This document shows, piece by piece, positions 14,521 to 22,788 of a stretch of 22,788 nt of DNA (its first letter is position 1; every line of letters starts with the position of its first letter). Source of the stretch: Gammaproteobacteria bacterium (lineage in GTDB: Bacteria > Pseudomonadota > Gammaproteobacteria > SZUA-229); the NCBI GenBank assembly GCA_024278435.1, contig JAJRTD010000142.1, forward strand, positions 1 through 22,788. Direction: 5' to 3'. The notes under the pieces are model-generated. The model was not told the origin of the DNA, searched no databases, and was given only the letters and a program-made list of their open reading frames with translations. The position numbers and the translations under genes are program-made.

Positions 14521-17322
14521 TCACCAGCTCTCGAGTAATTTTTTCACATTCTGCCGACCGCTGAAAAGCTCGTTGCTGTCAAGCAGCCGCCGCAAACGCT
14601 CCCTGGCCTCAGCTCGCTCGCCTGTGCGCGCCAAAGCCACGGCGTAATGATATTGCACGTCCGGGCTCTCAGGCAGTGCCACAAGTGCCTTCTTCAGAAG
14701 GTGTCGGCCTTTATTCGCCTGCCCCTGCTCCACCAGGATCCAGCCATAAGTGTCCAGAACACCCGGACTTTCCGGCGCCAGACTATAAGCTTTTTCCGCA
14801 AGCACCATGGCCTCAGGGTTGTTTTCCAGGTTATATATCCAGGCCAGATTATTCAGAACAAGCACGTCATCTGGGGCTATTTCAAGAACACGTTTGTACT
14901 CAATCACGGCCGCGCGGTTTTCGCCTCCCGTCTGATAAATGCTGCCAAGAAATTTGTGAACATCAACGCTCTCCGGATTGCTGCGTAACCAGTCCCTTAA
15001 TACGCGTTTTGCCTTGTCTGCCTCATCCATGAGCATATACGTCCTTGCCAGCTTGATGACGACTTCGCTAAGCGGTTGTAGCTTCAGCGCTTTACTGTAT
15101 GCACGTACGGCAGCACTATAGTTTTTCTGTTTTTCGTAAACCGCTCCCTCCAGTGTATAAGCAATGGCGGAATCCGGTTTAAGTTTATGAACGCGCTGGA
15201 TATACTCTTTGGCACGCTCAGGAGAACCCTGGGTTAACTCCAGGTTGGTCAGTAATAGCAGCGCCGGCACATTATAGGCATCAACAGCTAACGCAGACTC
15301 CAACTGCCCTCGCGCGCCTCCTATCTGGCCCAGCTGTAAATAGACTTCACCCAGCAGAACATGCCAGCGCACGGACACTGCCCGCCTGTTAACAAGCCTG
15401 TTTAGTGGCTTCACTGCTTCATTAAAACGCTGCTGACTTATTAGCAACCTCCCCTGTATTTCCATCACTTTCGGGTCATCTGGTGCGAGATCAAGCAGCT
15501 CCTTGACAACCGCCCCGGCCTTACCCTGCTCTCGGCGGCTCAGATAGTACTCGGCAAGAACCAGGCGCGACCGCTGATCATTCAAGACCTGCTCTCTCGC
15601 CCGCTCCAGCCAGGACAGCATTGCACCCTCGTCACCACGGGTTCTGGCTATTCTGGCCAGTGCTAAATATGGTTCAACCGAGCTTTTCTTTTCGGCGACG
15701 ACCTGCCGGTAAAGCAACTCGGCAGCCTCCAGGCTACCCTCCTCTTCTTCCAGGGCACCAAGCAGAATTTTCGCCAGCGAATAATCCGGTTTCAGCGCAA
15801 TTGACTGATTGAAATAACGACGCGCTTCTTTTTTATCGCCACTTGCGGCAAACACGTTGCCCGCCAGCGCATAAGTCACTGCATCATCCGGTTGGCGCTT
15901 TAGTAAATCATGCACGATGCGAATAGCATCATTATATTGTCCCGCCCGTAAATAAGCGGCGATTCTCAATACTTCTGTCTGGCTTTTGCTCCCTCCATCC
16001 TGCTGCATCTTGTCCAGTTGACTGATGGCCTGCTCTGTCTGCCCAGCAAAAATATAGGCTCTGGCGAGCTCGCTTCGCAAGGCATGGCTTTGCGGTTCAA
16101 TCTCTAGTGCTTTTTCCAAACCACTGATACCGGTGGCCAGATCACCCGACTTGAGCTGAGAAACGCCTATCAGCGCCATCAACTCTGCATCATTCTCAGA
16201 CAGGCGCATTCCCGGCAGCAGCACGGCTTCAGCCTCTTCCTGCCGCTCCAGCAACAGATAGCTTCGACCCAGCAGTTTTCGCACATTGGTATCAGATGGT
16301 ACTTGCTGCAAATACTTGCTCAGGTAGTAGGCCGCCTGCTCATGATTATTTTGCGCAAAACTGACCGCACCATAAAGCAACAGACTCTTTGCGTGAGAAG
16401 GCATATATTTAAACACCTTCAACAACCGCAGTTCAGCCTGCTCGTAGTTGCCCTGCTCAAAATAAACCAGAGCCTGTATGTAGTTGGCCTCTAGGTCATC
16501 CGGTGCCTGTTTCAGAACCGGCTCCACCTGTTTTTGCGCTGCCACCAGATCCTTTTTCAGCAGCGAAAGCCGCGCCAACGCAAGCATTGCCTGACGGCCA
16601 CTGAATGTCACCAGCCCCCTCGGCTCATTTGCCACTACCCTGTCAAACTGTCTAACAGCTCTTATATTGCTGCCCTGAGCCATAGCCAGATAACCACTCA
16701 ACAACAAAAGTCCGGTATTGTCAGGATAATAAGACAGCCCTCGCTTCAGCAGATTCTTCGCCTGCGAATAATCCTGGTTACTGATGGCAATCTGTACCGA
16801 TGTTCGTAGCAATTCAACAGCATTACCGTCTATGGCTCTGCCCTTGTCCAGCATTTCTACCGCGCGCTGGTTTTTACCAATAGCCGCAAAGGCATAAGCC
16901 TTCAAGCCATAGAGGTTGGCCTGTATACTTTTCGGAAAAACGTCTTTTATCTCAAGCGCAAGAACGTCATTATATTTCTGAGCTGCGAGCATCGCTCTGG
17001 CCATACCAAGTAACGCAGCGGCCTCATCCCAGCCAGCCTCTCGTGCCAGACGGAAATTTCTCGCGGCTGTCGACATATCGCCAAAAACAAGATTCAACTC
17101 ACCCAGAAGAAAACGCGCCTCAGCGTTTTTCGGGTTCTGCTGTAGGACATTCTTCAGCTCTAAGCTAGCCTCCCGCAGTTTATGCTGCTCCACATACGAG
17201 CGCGCCGAAGAAACCAGTTGCGCCTCATCTACGCCACCGCATGAAACCAGCAGAAACAGGCATAACAGCCCACCAGCAAACTTGTGGCAGGCATACTCAG
17301 ACCACCCTTTCTTCAACCTCAT
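14521..17322 (-). CDS. prsT: PEP-CTERM/XrtA-system TPR-repeat lipoprotein PrsT
   Basis: A 933-residue lipoprotein built almost wholly of tetratricopeptide repeats, the size and design of PrsT proteins of exosortase loci. The start at 17320-17322 is chosen because a strong GGGAGAGA ribosome binding site precedes it and because it gives a compact lipoprotein signal. The basic N-terminus MRLKK is followed by the hydrophobic GGLLCLFLLV and the lipobox LVSC, with the lipidated cysteine at position 28. The residue after it is Gly, so an outer-membrane destination is expected. About twenty TPR units follow (for example PDNTGLLLLSGYLAMAQG and PDDVLVLNNLAWIY). It may act as a periplasmic scaffold linking EPS secretion and exosortase sorting; its precise role is unknown. 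The start is 28 bases after the exosortase stop. Confidence 0.92.
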   Translation of the reverse strand: MRLKKGWSEYACHKFAGGLLCLFLLVSCGGVDEAQLVSSARSYVEQHKLREASLELKNVLQQNPKNAEARFLLGELNLVFGDMSTAARNFRLAREAGWDEAAALLGMARAMLAAQKYNDVLALEIKDVFPKSIQANLYGLKAYAFAAIGKNQRAVEMLDKGRAIDGNAVELLRTSVQIAISNQDYSQAKNLLKRGLSYYPDNTGLLLLSGYLAMAQGSNIRAVRQFDRVVANEPRGLVTFSGRQAMLALARLSLLKKDLVAAQKQVEPVLKQAPDDLEANYIQALVYFEQGNYEQAELRLLKVFKYMPSHAKSLLLYGAVSFAQNNHEQAAYYLSKYLQQVPSDTNVRKLLGRSYLLLERQEEAEAVLLPGMRLSENDAELMALIGVSQLKSGDLATGISGLEKALEIEPQSHALRSELARAYIFAGQTEQAISQLDKMQQDGGSKSQTEVLRIAAYLRAGQYNDAIRIVHDLLKRQPDDAVTYALAGNVFAASGDKKEARRYFNQSIALKPDYSLAKILLGALEEEEGSLEAAELLYRQVVAEKKSSVEPYLALARIARTRGDEGAMLSWLERAREQVLNDQRSRLVLAEYYLSRREQGKAGAVVKELLDLAPDDPKVMEIQGRLLISQQRFNEAVKPLNRLVNRRAVSVRWHVLLGEVYLQLGQIGGARGQLESALAVDAYNVPALLLLTNLELTQGSPERAKEYIQRVHKLKPDSAIAYTLEGAVYEKQKNYSAAVRAYSKALKLQPLSEVVIKLARTYMLMDEADKAKRVLRDWLRSNPESVDVHKFLGSIYQTGGENRAAVIEYKRVLEIAPDDVLVLNNLAWIYNLENNPEAMVLAEKAYSLAPESPGVLDTYGWILVEQGQANKGRHLLKKALVALPESPDVQYHYAVALARTGERAEARERLRRLLDSNELFSGRQNVKKLLESW

Positions 17323-17350
17323 TCTCTCTCCCTGTAAATAGCTCGATAGT

Positions 17351-18877
17351 TTACTCAACTGCCCTGCCCGTTAATGAAACAGCATCTAGTGGCTTGTGCA
17401 TATCCAGAACAAATCTCTCCAAAACCTGCCTGGAGGCCGATATATCTGTTTTTATCTGCGTGGAAACAGCCACCAGATAGGCCTCCGGCCGACCTATAAC
17501 AAGCCCCGCCAGTTGCAAGACCTTGCCTGCATACCGGCTTACCGTTACCCGACCGCCAATGTTATACCAGTACCAAACAATGCGCTCGGTTTTATCATGA
17601 CGCAGCCGCTGTTCCAGCACTGTGCGCCCATTCACCTTCAAACTGCGCGGATGCGCATAAACCTCACTCCAGTCTTCCATTTCGGCAATCTTATTACTCA
17701 TGTTTACAAGCTCCGACCCCTGCTGCTGGTGCACGTAGTAAGCAATATATAAACTAACCCTACTGTCTTCAAGCTGGTAATCACGCCTGACGGTAACCGC
17801 GCCTGTATACACCGGGTGCCAGTTATTGCTACTGACCAGAGGCCCTTTCCAGCCTTCATCTCCAACCGGCAGACCCAGGCTCACAGTAGTCGCGTCAATC
17901 TGGTGCGGCGTCATGACATAAAAAGCAACGGGGCCAGCTGCCACTGCCGCCACCAAAAGAAAAACCGGCAGTGGCAGCGACGGGCATCCAACCGAACATC
18001 CCGTATGTGATACTGCCGGCTCGGCAACAAAACCATCATCAACAAAAGAGAAACGGCGACTCAGGGCGCCGTCTATAAACAGCAAAACAGCTATCAGTCC
18101 GCCAAATAAATACCACCCCAACATCATATGGTCGGCTATCATGGGATGCTGCATATCTGTCGCATAACCCAGATACACTACGATGACGACACGCATTATA
18201 TTTGCCACTATGGCCGTGGCCGCCGCTACCATTATCACCACTATACGGGCCAGCATACTGGTGTAGTTAAGGTAAGAATAAAGGGTTCCCAGCGTCAACG
18301 CGGCCAGCAGATAACGCTGACCGCCACAGGACTCTTCCACGGAAAGAGCACCCGCAGGAACAATAATCATATTTTCCTCGAGAAACGCAGGCACATTGAT
18401 CAGGCGGATAACGCCAAAGGCCGCATCAGCCGTCAGATCCTGCAAAAACGGCCCCAGGGGAAACCAGATGGGAATTGCCAGAAAAATAAAAAGTACCGGA
18501 AACATGAGTTGACGGGCCACCTGGCGCCCAAAGATGGTCCAGAGTATACCCAGCAGGATAAACGGCAAGGCAACCAGCTGGACAATCATCACATTCACCA
18601 GCGCCGCCAGCAACCATAGCAGACTGGCAAACAGCACTAGCAGTATAGGCATATAGGCCGGACAAGGAACAAGAGCCGCCAGTCGCTCACGTTTGAGATA
18701 AACAAGGTACAGCGAGATTGCAACAACCAGATAACCATGGCCGTAATCGCCTTCACTGAACTCACTCCACCTACGCAACAGGTAAAACAACGGCTGCCAA
18801 TAGAACACAGCAGACGACAGCAGCAAAAGGCCCAGCGCCAACAGGGCACGAGGCCATGCAGCATTTAACAGCCTCAT
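17351..18877 (-). CDS. Exosortase fused to EpsI domain
   Basis: A 508-residue inner-membrane transpeptidase-like protein. Residues 1-275 are the multi-helix exosortase (EpsH) domain with the Cys-Arg-His triad: Cys184 in VEESCGG, Arg229 in ANIMR, His250 in DHMMLGW. Exosortases are thought to cleave C-terminal PEP-CTERM sorting signals of secreted proteins. After a further helix (about 303-322), residues 325-500 form the EpsI domain. The neighbours prsK, prsR and prsT point to the XrtA (EpsH1) class, but the sequence around the cysteine reads CGGQR where XrtA proteins usually have C-S-G-[IL]-R, so I leave the subclass open. The start codon overlaps the prsR stop by four bases (ATGA), indicating translational coupling. 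No PEP-CTERM substrate is encoded in this window. Confidence 0.92.
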   Translation of the reverse strand: MRLLNAAWPRALLALGLLLLSSAVFYWQPLFYLLRRWSEFSEGDYGHGYLVVAISLYLVYLKRERLAALVPCPAYMPILLVLFASLLWLLAALVNVMIVQLVALPFILLGILWTIFGRQVARQLMFPVLFIFLAIPIWFPLGPFLQDLTADAAFGVIRLINVPAFLEENMIIVPAGALSVEESCGGQRYLLAALTLGTLYSYLNYTSMLARIVVIMVAAATAIVANIMRVVIVVYLGYATDMQHPMIADHMMLGWYLFGGLIAVLLFIDGALSRRFSFVDDGFVAEPAVSHTGCSVGCPSLPLPVFLLVAAVAAGPVAFYVMTPHQIDATTVSLGLPVGDEGWKGPLVSSNNWHPVYTGAVTVRRDYQLEDSRVSLYIAYYVHQQQGSELVNMSNKIAEMEDWSEVYAHPRSLKVNGRTVLEQRLRHDKTERIVWYWYNIGGRVTVSRYAGKVLQLAGLVIGRPEAYLVAVSTQIKTDISASRQVLERFVLDMHKPLDAVSLTGRAVE

Positions 18878-20244
18878 GATTTCACAGACTCTGCCAGACC
18901 GAACTTTTTCAGCATCTGATATAACGATGGTCGACTAATGCCCATTGCCTCAGCCGCGTGCGTGACATTATTATCATGAATCCTCAAGGCACGCAAAACA
19001 ATCTTTTTTTCGACCCGCTCCCTGGCATCACGCAGATTTAGCGCCTGTATATACTCCTCGTTTTCAACAAAACCCAGATCACTCTCTAAAATCTGTTTGC
19101 CTTCAGCGAGCACAACTGCGCGTTTGACACGATTCTCCAGCTCTCGCACATTACCCGGCCATTCATAGGCATCAATCGCCGCACGTGCCGAATCGGTAAA
19201 ACCACGAAAGCTGCGACCATTTTTCTGACTAAAGTTATCGAGAAAGGTCTGCGCCAATAACGCCTTGTCACCGTCACGATCACGCAATGCCGGAATTTCG
19301 ATGACTATCTCGCTGATTCTGAAGAACAGATCTTCGCGGAACTCACCACTTTCAATTAATTTACTTAAGTTACGGTGCGTGGCGCAGATAATTCGCACAT
19401 CAACTTCAATCGTACTTCGCCCACCCAAACGTTCAATCACACGCTCCTGCAAAAAACGCAGCATTTTTGCCTGCAATGCCATTGGCATATCGCCAATCTC
19501 ATCCAGAAACAGTGTGCCGCCACAGGCGCTCTCAATCTTGCCTTTGGTTTGTTTTACGGCACCCGTGAAGGCTCCTCTCTCATATCCGAATAGCTCACTC
19601 TCTAACAAGTTATCAGGAATGGCTGCACAGTTCAGCGCAACGAAAGGCTTGTCCTTACGCGGGCTGAGACGATGCAGAGCACTGGCGAACAATTCCTTAC
19701 CAGTGCCACTCTCTCCCAACACCAGTGAGGTGGCATCAGTCGGCCCAACTTTTTCTACCAGCCGACAGGCTGCCAGCATAGACGTGCTAGCACCGATAAT
19801 CCCGTCCAGCGGCGAGTCTCGACCCTCTAAAGCCAGGCGACGATTTTCTTCTTCCAGCTCATACAACTGATAGGCGCGATCAACAATTAAACCTAAAACA
19901 TCCGGTTCGATTGGCTTTTGATAAAAATCGTAGGCACCACAGGAAATCGCTTCCAGAGCATTCTGGCGATCATCATTACCGGTCACCACGATGATCTTGG
20001 TATGCGGCGCCAGCTTCAGAATCTCCTTCAGCGCCGCCAGGCCTTCACTGGCATTGGCAGGGTCTGGCGGCAGACCCAGATCGAGCGTAACCACTGGCAT
20101 CCGGTGCTTTTGCAACAATTCAATCGCAGAAGCACGATCACCGGCAAGATAGACTTTATAGCCCTCAAAAGACCACTTTAACTGTTTCTGCAATCCAGGG
20201 TTGTCTTCGACAACCAGCAGCGGTTTTAACGCATTGTCTACCAT
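18874..20244 (-). CDS. prsR: PEP-CTERM-box sigma-54 response regulator PrsR
   Basis: A 456-residue NtrC-type activator. The receiver domain (1-125) has acidic Asp14, phospho-acceptor Asp55 (VVTLDLG), Thr88 and Lys110. The AAA+ domain (about 148-375) has Walker A GESGTGKE (177-184), the sigma-54-contacting GAFTGA loop (224-229) and Walker B LFLDE (Asp248, Glu249). A Fis-type helix-turn-helix closes the protein (NVTHAAEAMGISRPSLYQML). It is the partner of the histidine kinase encoded just upstream, whose stop is 49 bases away. Proteins of this family activate PEP-CTERM and EPS genes through RpoN promoters; the promoter at 616-630 is the one clear candidate in this window. It overlaps the exosortase gene by four bases. 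Confidence 0.94.
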   Translation of the reverse strand: MVDNALKPLLVVEDNPGLQKQLKWSFEGYKVYLAGDRASAIELLQKHRMPVVTLDLGLPPDPANASEGLAALKEILKLAPHTKIIVVTGNDDRQNALEAISCGAYDFYQKPIEPDVLGLIVDRAYQLYELEEENRRLALEGRDSPLDGIIGASTSMLAACRLVEKVGPTDATSLVLGESGTGKELFASALHRLSPRKDKPFVALNCAAIPDNLLESELFGYERGAFTGAVKQTKGKIESACGGTLFLDEIGDMPMALQAKMLRFLQERVIERLGGRSTIEVDVRIICATHRNLSKLIESGEFREDLFFRISEIVIEIPALRDRDGDKALLAQTFLDNFSQKNGRSFRGFTDSARAAIDAYEWPGNVRELENRVKRAVVLAEGKQILESDLGFVENEEYIQALNLRDARERVEKKIVLRALRIHDNNVTHAAEAMGISRPSLYQMLKKFGLAESVKS

Positions 20245-20293
20245 AACCTGATATCAGTTTCCTTAAAATTAAAATTACAAATCACCCGATTAC

Positions 20294-22393
20294 TCATGCA
20301 CTAAGGACATCTAAATCATCACTTTGAGATAAACTCAGCGGGATGTGTAGGGTGATTATAGACCCTTTTCCAGGATTACTTTGCACGTTGATATCACCAC
20401 CCAGCTGACGAATAAATTCCCGGCTCTCATACATGCCTATGCCCATACCGGCATTGCCTTTTGTGGTGTCGAAAGGCTTAAATAAACGGTTTCGAATAAA
20501 ATCATCGTCCATGCCGTGGCCGTCATCCTTGATGCCAATGATATACATTTTTTCGGTGCAGGACAGGGTAACAATAATCTCACCGTCATCGGCTGTGGCC
20601 TGCTGCGCATTCTCTATCAAGTGTGCGAGCACATTGGCAAAACGTTGCTTTTCCAGATACACCATGCCTGATTCCGATAACACTTTAAATTGCGGCGCCG
20701 GTAGTAAATGTTTTTTGGACACGATAACACTTGTCACCAGCTCGACCAGATCCACCAGAACCTTTTTCTCGTTCTCCGCCCGCCTGTTACGCAATTGCGC
20801 CAGCAACCGATTGATGTCGGCCGCAGCGTTTTCGACCGTACCAAAAGCGTCTTCGATAAACTCAGGATTTGCCGTATGCTTTTTTGAATTGATGGCTATC
20901 AATTCTAACTCGGCCGCAATATTTTTCAGATCGTGCACCATGTAGGCCGAAAGACGGGTAAATACTTCAAACTGCTTCGCTTCGGCCAGCTGCGTTGAAG
21001 TCGTCAGTACCGCCAGGTAACTGGTGATTTGCTTGGCCGCCGTTTTTAGCAGATCACGATCCTCCCAGTTAATCGCACGTTCGATCAGCGGGTTGGCCAG
21101 CACAACAAATCCCTGTAACACATGGATGCCGTGCAAGGGAACGATCAGCCAGGGCTGCCCTGTATTCAGCCACCAATCGGGCAAGGACAACCCCTTGTAT
21201 TCGTCGGCATGGCTGGATAGCTCGGCTATATTGATGACAAAACCTTTTTTATCCATGAAGGTTATCAATGATGCTTCGCCTGAAATTACGCGCTCCTGAA
21301 GACCACCCTGCCAGGACTCGACATTTTTATATTGACCGCTTTCATCACGCAGCCATAACGATCCAGCGCGCGCATCTACGATATGCGCCATCGCTTCAAT
21401 CACTGTTTTATTGTGATCCTTATTATCCGGGTCAACTTTCAGGTCTTCAGTCAGGCGCAGCCACTCTATACGATAATCATATTTATTCTTATAAAAGTGT
21501 TTACTCAAAAACACTTTTACCTTTGCACGAACCTGCGAGGAGGTGAGTACAACAAATAAAAAAACCACGGCCAGTGTTAAAAACATCACCTGACCAACTT
21601 TGCCCCAGTCACCACCAAATACTCTCAGGTAATAACCGGCACCCGCCATCGCCAACAGGTAAAAACCACCGCTGAGAATAGCCGTAGTATTTAAAATAAT
21701 GTCACGCGAAACAAAAATGTTAAGCGACCAGTTTTTATTACGGGCCGAGGATATCGCTAACAAAGGCACTGCCACCATATGCACTACCCCACGCGCCTCC
21801 CACAACCCCTGATCAATGCTCCTGAACAGCAGAGCGTCCGCGTATAAATAAAAATCAAAAACAAAAACTCCGCCCGCACCAAAGAATAAATACTTGGTCG
21901 CCCAGCGATAACGCGGCGATGTATTACGGAACAGCTGCTCAATAATAGCGAGACCAATAAGCGCAAGGATAACGTTGCCAGCAATGCCAAATACAAACTG
22001 CCCCGGTAAGGTAAACATAGCAACCAGTATTTCGTTCAACAATAATATCGTGGCGAAACCCACACTTAGAGGCAAAGCCCAACGCACAAACTTTTGGTAA
22101 CTCTGCTTTTGACCATGATGAGTCACATCACCAGACAAAACGACATCAAATAACTTGAATAAAAAAACATACCAGGCAATATAACGAAGAATTTCAAAAA
22201 CCTGATACGACAGGAGATAAGTCTCTTTGTGAAGCGCAATCTGTAATGCGATGAATGCCCAGCAGGCACTGACCAGCATCGCAATAAAAATCAGTTTTCC
22301 CTGCAAGCTTTCACGCCAGCTAAACAGCAGCAGCACAGCAAAAAAGCTATACGCCAATCCCGCTCCAAGATAACTGTATAAACCAAAATTCAT
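20294..22393 (-). CDS. prsK: PEP-CTERM system membrane histidine kinase PrsK
   Basis: A 699-residue sensor kinase. I start it at the ATG 22391-22393 (MNFGLYSYLGAG), preceded by AGTGGAA; the frame is open to a TTG at 22438, but that would start inside the upstream terminator. Residues 1 to about 290 contain roughly eight to ten transmembrane helices with only short loops. A GAF-like domain (about 310-455) follows, then the dimerisation helix with the phospho-acceptor His487 in VHDLKNIAAELE. The catalytic ATPase domain has the N-box LIENAQQA, the G1 box DDGHGMDD and the G2 box GNAGMGIGMYESREF. Family knowledge: PrsK phosphorylates PrsR; the signal is unknown, and the bulk of the sensor is membrane-embedded. 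It is the first gene of the - strand core operon. Confidence 0.93.
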   Translation of the reverse strand: MNFGLYSYLGAGLAYSFFAVLLLFSWRESLQGKLIFIAMLVSACWAFIALQIALHKETYLLSYQVFEILRYIAWYVFLFKLFDVVLSGDVTHHGQKQSYQKFVRWALPLSVGFATILLLNEILVAMFTLPGQFVFGIAGNVILALIGLAIIEQLFRNTSPRYRWATKYLFFGAGGVFVFDFYLYADALLFRSIDQGLWEARGVVHMVAVPLLAISSARNKNWSLNIFVSRDIILNTTAILSGGFYLLAMAGAGYYLRVFGGDWGKVGQVMFLTLAVVFLFVVLTSSQVRAKVKVFLSKHFYKNKYDYRIEWLRLTEDLKVDPDNKDHNKTVIEAMAHIVDARAGSLWLRDESGQYKNVESWQGGLQERVISGEASLITFMDKKGFVINIAELSSHADEYKGLSLPDWWLNTGQPWLIVPLHGIHVLQGFVVLANPLIERAINWEDRDLLKTAAKQITSYLAVLTTSTQLAEAKQFEVFTRLSAYMVHDLKNIAAELELIAINSKKHTANPEFIEDAFGTVENAAADINRLLAQLRNRRAENEKKVLVDLVELVTSVIVSKKHLLPAPQFKVLSESGMVYLEKQRFANVLAHLIENAQQATADDGEIIVTLSCTEKMYIIGIKDDGHGMDDDFIRNRLFKPFDTTKGNAGMGIGMYESREFIRQLGGDINVQSNPGKGSIITLHIPLSLSQSDDLDVLSA

Positions 22394-22433
22394 TTCCACT
22401 ACACGCCCATTGCCATTTACTTTAACTTTTACA

Positions 22434-22464
22434 GGCAATAAAAATCCGCCAATATAGCGGATTT
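22434..22464 (-). terminator. Rho-independent terminator of the fibronectin type III gene
   Basis: A perfect 8-bp stem, AAATCCGC (22442-22449) and GCGGATTT (22457-22464), with a seven-base loop. Read on the - strand, it is followed by a T-rich tract (GGATTTTTATTG). It lies about 67 bases past the stop of the partial gene at the right edge and just before the prsK start, separating the two transcripts. Confidence 0.75.
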
Positions 22465-22478
22465 GATGTTATCAACAA
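22451..22478 (-). promoter_or_regulatory. Possible sigma-70 promoter of prsK
   Basis: On the - strand TTGTTG (22473-22478), a 16-base spacer and TATATT (22451-22456). The -10 block falls in the loop of the terminator hairpin, so promoter and terminator overlap. The expected start is near 22444, giving a leader of about 50 bases. Moderate match only. Confidence 0.35.
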
Positions 22479-22530
22479 AAATCTATCTAATTGTAACCTC
22501 TGCACTATTTACACCACCAATAATATAACC

Positions 22531-22788
22531 TTAAAAAGTAACCCCTACTTCAGGAGCAGAAAAAGCACTTTCACGACCATCAACATCTACTGTAGTAACA
22601 ACTATTGAATAAGTACCAGGCCGAACCAAAATAGCGCCGATGCTCACCTGCACATTTGCAACATTATTACTATCGTCGATATAAATTGGCGCTTGATCAC
22701 GATAAGTACCCATCGCGGTTTTATAGTAAATATTATAACCAGCTATTTCCGCTAAAGCGATTGGCGTTACATTATCCTCTCTCCCAGA
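22531..22788 (-). CDS. C-terminal fibronectin type III domain protein (partial)
   Basis: An open frame enters from the right edge and ends at a TAA at 22531-22533, giving 85 residues. The sequence has the fibronectin type III pattern common in secreted proteins: TPIALAEIAGYNIYYKT (strands B-C), a middle strand with VQVSIGAILVRPGTYSIVVTTVD, then DGRESAFSAPE (strands F-G). This is the C-terminal end of what is probably a larger extracellular or cell-surface protein; there is no PEP-CTERM anchor at its end. An ATG at 22711-22713 lies inside the domain and is not the real start. Whether the gene belongs to the EPS locus is unknown; the terminator after it separates it from prsK. Confidence 0.75.
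   Translation of the reverse strand, partial: SGREDNVTPIALAEIAGYNIYYKTAMGTYRDQAPIYIDDSNNVANVQVSIGAILVRPGTYSIVVTTVDVDGRESAFSAPEVGVTF

Noticed and set aside
19265..19870. 201-codon + strand frame opposite prsR, and similar long frames at 20433-20945 and 18128-18619
   Set aside because: They lie wholly antisense to strongly supported prsR, prsK and exosortase genes and show no motif of their own.
1..22788. PEP-CTERM substrate genes, tRNA, CRISPR arrays, insertion sequences
   Set aside because: I looked for C-terminal PEP-helix-Arg tails, cloverleaf-like segments, regular repeats and transposase frames and found none.

Overview
The window is an exopolysaccharide (EPS) biosynthesis and protein-sorting locus of the exosortase/PEP-CTERM kind. 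It most likely comes from a Gram-negative proteobacterium, probably a gammaproteobacterium. The evidence is a PrsK/PrsR-type two-component pair, a PrsT-type TPR lipoprotein, an exosortase fused to EpsI, an LPS/EPS chain-length determinant, a BY-type tyrosine kinase, a DUF3473-type deacetylase and a FemAB protein. These families occur together in EPS-producing, exosortase-bearing proteobacteria. Species cannot be assigned from the sequence. No rRNA, tRNA, CRISPR array or insertion sequence was found.

Layout. Bases 1-140 hold the 3' end of an unidentified + strand gene. Bases 713-2382 hold a + strand pair, a hexapeptide-repeat acyltransferase and a glycosyltransferase, behind a near-consensus sigma-54 promoter at 616-630. 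Bases 2894-5847 hold two - strand genes: a secreted lectin/lyase-like protein, and an unusual fusion of a NodB-type polysaccharide deacetylase to a low-molecular-weight protein-tyrosine phosphatase. This left third is visibly AT-richer than the rest. Then come an ATP-grasp ligase (+, 6060-7238), a GT4-type glycosyltransferase (-, 7328-8431), a second deacetylase (+, 8525-9556) and a FemAB aminoacyltransferase (+, 9563-10997). The FemAB gene is broken by a one-base frameshift and carries an N-terminal coiled coil resembling the tRNA-binding arm of seryl-tRNA synthetase.

From 22393 down to 11040 on the - strand runs the compact core, in transcription order: prsK (membrane histidine kinase), prsR (sigma-54 activator), exosortase-EpsI fusion, prsT, chain-length determinant, tyrosine kinase, DUF3473 deacetylase. 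Most junctions overlap or are a few bases apart. The exception is a 176-bp gap, containing an inverted repeat, between prsT and the chain-length gene. The right edge carries the 3' end of a fibronectin type III protein, followed by a clear rho-independent terminator just before prsK.

How the parts may work together (inference). PrsK senses a membrane or intracellular cue and PrsR activates sigma-54 promoters, of which 616-630 is one candidate. The chain-length protein and kinase control EPS polymer length, and the fused phosphatase domain could oppose the kinase. Three deacetylases would expose amino groups on the polymer. The FemAB protein and the ATP-grasp ligase are the kind of enzymes that could attach amino acids to such amines. 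The exosortase would process PEP-CTERM substrates, none of which lies in this window. A Wza-like outer-membrane exporter and the priming glycosyltransferase are also absent here and must be sought elsewhere.
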